From Acidimicrobiia bacterium (GTDB lineage Bacteria > Actinomycetota > Acidimicrobiia > Spongiisociales > UBA11373): a stretch of 64,000 nt of DNA. The notes under the pieces are model-generated. The model did not search any database, was not told where the DNA came from, and saw nothing but the letters and a program-made list of their open reading frames with translations. The first letter of the stretch is position 1, and each line of letters starts with the position of its first letter. The position numbers and the translations under genes are program-made. Positions 63,053 to 64,000 of the stretch are shown piece by piece. Location: positions 1 through 64,000 of the forward strand of contig JAJCYA010000086.1 of the NCBI GenBank assembly GCA_029263095.1, read 5' to 3'.

Positions 63053-63273
63053 TCCTGATCTGCTCGGCATGGTCATCTGCGGGGCGAGGAGCAGCACGCG
63101 ACACCTCGCACCGGTCCGATTCCAAGGGTCTCTCATCGTCGAAAGCCGTTCGGCGGTGCTGTTCGGGCCTTGTGCCCTGGGCGGCCCGCGGCACCAGTGG
63201 TACAACAGAACGTGGGTGTCAGAACGTCGATGATCACCGGGATGGTCCCGGTGGCATCAAGGAGGTACTTGCG

Positions 63274-63567
63274 ATGCTCACCCATCGTGACCGTGGCTGG
63301 TCGGCCCTCAAGGAATCACGACGGCGGGATCGCTGCGTCCACGATCTGCTGCAACGGTCCGGGGGGACGCGCCTGCACCAACGTGTGACCATCGCCGAGG
63401 CCGACCGATCAGCCTGGCGTCGATCAGAGCGGCTCATCGTGGAGATGGAGAAGGCGGCCAAGGCGTTAAAACTCCACGACCCCGACTTCTGGGAGCGCTA
63501 CCGCAGATATGAGGAAGCCCTCGTCGATCTGTACCGCGACGCAGGTATCGAATTCGCCGCAGGTTGA
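63274..63567 (+). CDS. Small hypothetical protein, helical
   Basis: 97 residues from ATG 63274 with an excellent AAGGAGG 8 bases upstream. It is almost entirely charged helix (WSALKESRRRDRCVHDLLQRS, RRSERLIVEMEKAAKALKLHDPDFWERYRRYEEALVDLYRDAG). No family is recognised. A shorter upstream frame was discarded because it lacked a ribosome site. Confidence 0.65.
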   Translation: MLTHRDRGWSALKESRRRDRCVHDLLQRSGGTRLHQRVTIAEADRSAWRRSERLIVEMEKAAKALKLHDPDFWERYRRYEEALVDLYRDAGIEFAAG

Positions 63568-63638
63568 GGCCCACTCTCCCGGTTGCGGCGGGACGGGGTC
63601 TCTCCTCTGAGACGCGGTGTCACGAGACAGGGTGTGGT

Positions 63639-64000
63639 TCAGCCGATTCGGCTCTTGTACCCCCTATCCCCGAACATCTTCGTCGCCCTTGCCCCAAACC
63701 TTGCCGTCCGGTACACCCCGGTGTTGAGCCACAACTCGCCGGAGTCCGGACAGAACATGTCCTCGAACCCCACGAACACCGTCGTTCGACCTGTGCCCGG
63801 GATCGGGCATATCGACGACGGTATCAGTGGTGTGTCACACGGCTCGGTGCTGAGTAGTAGGCGGGCACCGGGTCGAATCCCTTCGAACACGACCACAGCA
63901 TCAGGGGCGCCTTCCATGAGGAAGGTGACCTCGAGGTAGTCCGTTCCACCGTGCTCTATCGATGGGAGACGATTGAGCCCGCTCGCTCTCGCCCGGGGCG
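63639..64000 (-). CDS. C-terminal part of an unknown, possibly secreted protein
   Basis: The frame is open to the window edge, so the start lies beyond 64000. Visible sequence reads EHGGTDYLEVTFLMEGAPDAVVVFEGIRPGARLLL and ends MFCPDSGELWLNTGVYRTARFGARATKMFGDRGYKSRIG. Cysteines at EPCDTPL, SSICPIPG and MFCPDSG suggest disulfides, and beta strands dominate. I do not recognise a family. Confidence 0.5.
   Translation of the reverse strand, partial: PRARASGLNRLPSIEHGGTDYLEVTFLMEGAPDAVVVFEGIRPGARLLLSTEPCDTPLIPSSICPIPGTGRTTVFVGFEDMFCPDSGELWLNTGVYRTARFGARATKMFGDRGYKSRIG

Noticed and set aside
1-64000. Prophage, transposase or conjugation genes
   Set aside because: I looked for integrases, transposases, capsid and relaxase sequences and saw none.

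Overview
The window looks like chromosomal DNA of a high-GC actinobacterium, most likely of the Acidimicrobiia or a neighbouring class. The signs are an F420-type LLM oxidoreductase, an MMPL transporter, a mycobacterial-style dCTP deaminase, a LeuA-like domain of actinobacterial type, many genes packed with ATGA or TGATG overlaps, and several genes whose -10 box sits 6-8 bases before the start codon (leaderless mRNA). No rRNA, phage genes, transposase or CRISPR array were seen. There is one tRNA, tRNA-Gly(UCC).

Region 1 (1-8 kb) is accessory-like. It holds short unrelated transcription units on both strands: an MFS exporter, a STAS-like protein, a divergent toxin-antitoxin-like pair, an SDR oxidoreductase, lipoproteins, a GNAT acetyltransferase and small membrane proteins. 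Nearly every gap here carries a copy of the same roughly 25-bp repeat, always in the same orientation. This gives a cassette-like array and is the most unusual feature of the window.

Region 2 (8-21.6 kb) is core metabolism. It has homoserine kinase with a cation-diffusion transporter and a winged-helix protein, then ilvD facing away from a tight ilvB-ilvN-ilvC-(LeuA-like domain)-leuB-leuC-leuD operon. That operon is preceded by a near-leaderless leader peptide rich in branched-chain residues and by a terminator hairpin. ilvE lies convergent at the end. Together they make valine and isoleucine and the leucine steps after LeuA; catalytic LeuA is not in the window.

Region 3 (21.6-46.4 kb) holds a TetR-controlled ABC-2 exporter, a hydrolase and a PhzF-like protein, tRNA-Gly with a duplicated 3' end, an MMPL transporter, a non-canonical methylenetetrahydrofolate reductase-like gene overlapping in operon with a metzincin-like lipoprotein, a pilin-like protein, a haem-binding membrane protein with a metal-binding tail, dCTP deaminase, a three-gene MacB-like ABC system, an orphan Opp-type ATPase, a GntR/DUF1648 pair and an LLM oxidoreductase.

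Region 4 (46.4-53.5 kb) is a cell-surface locus. On the minus strand are a zinc-ribbon membrane protein, a large anchored protein with AIPSN pentapeptide repeats and two MopE-like calcium-binding repeats, and a membrane-anchored beta-rich protein. Divergent to these are a TasA/CalY-like secreted protein and a SipW-type signal peptidase fused to what looks like its own substrate domain.

Region 5 (53.5-64 kb) holds a GMC oxidoreductase, small membrane proteins, methylmalonate-semialdehyde dehydrogenase, a cellulose-synthase-like glycosyltransferase with a PilZ domain, and several secreted lipoproteins, one of which appears to lack a normal start codon.
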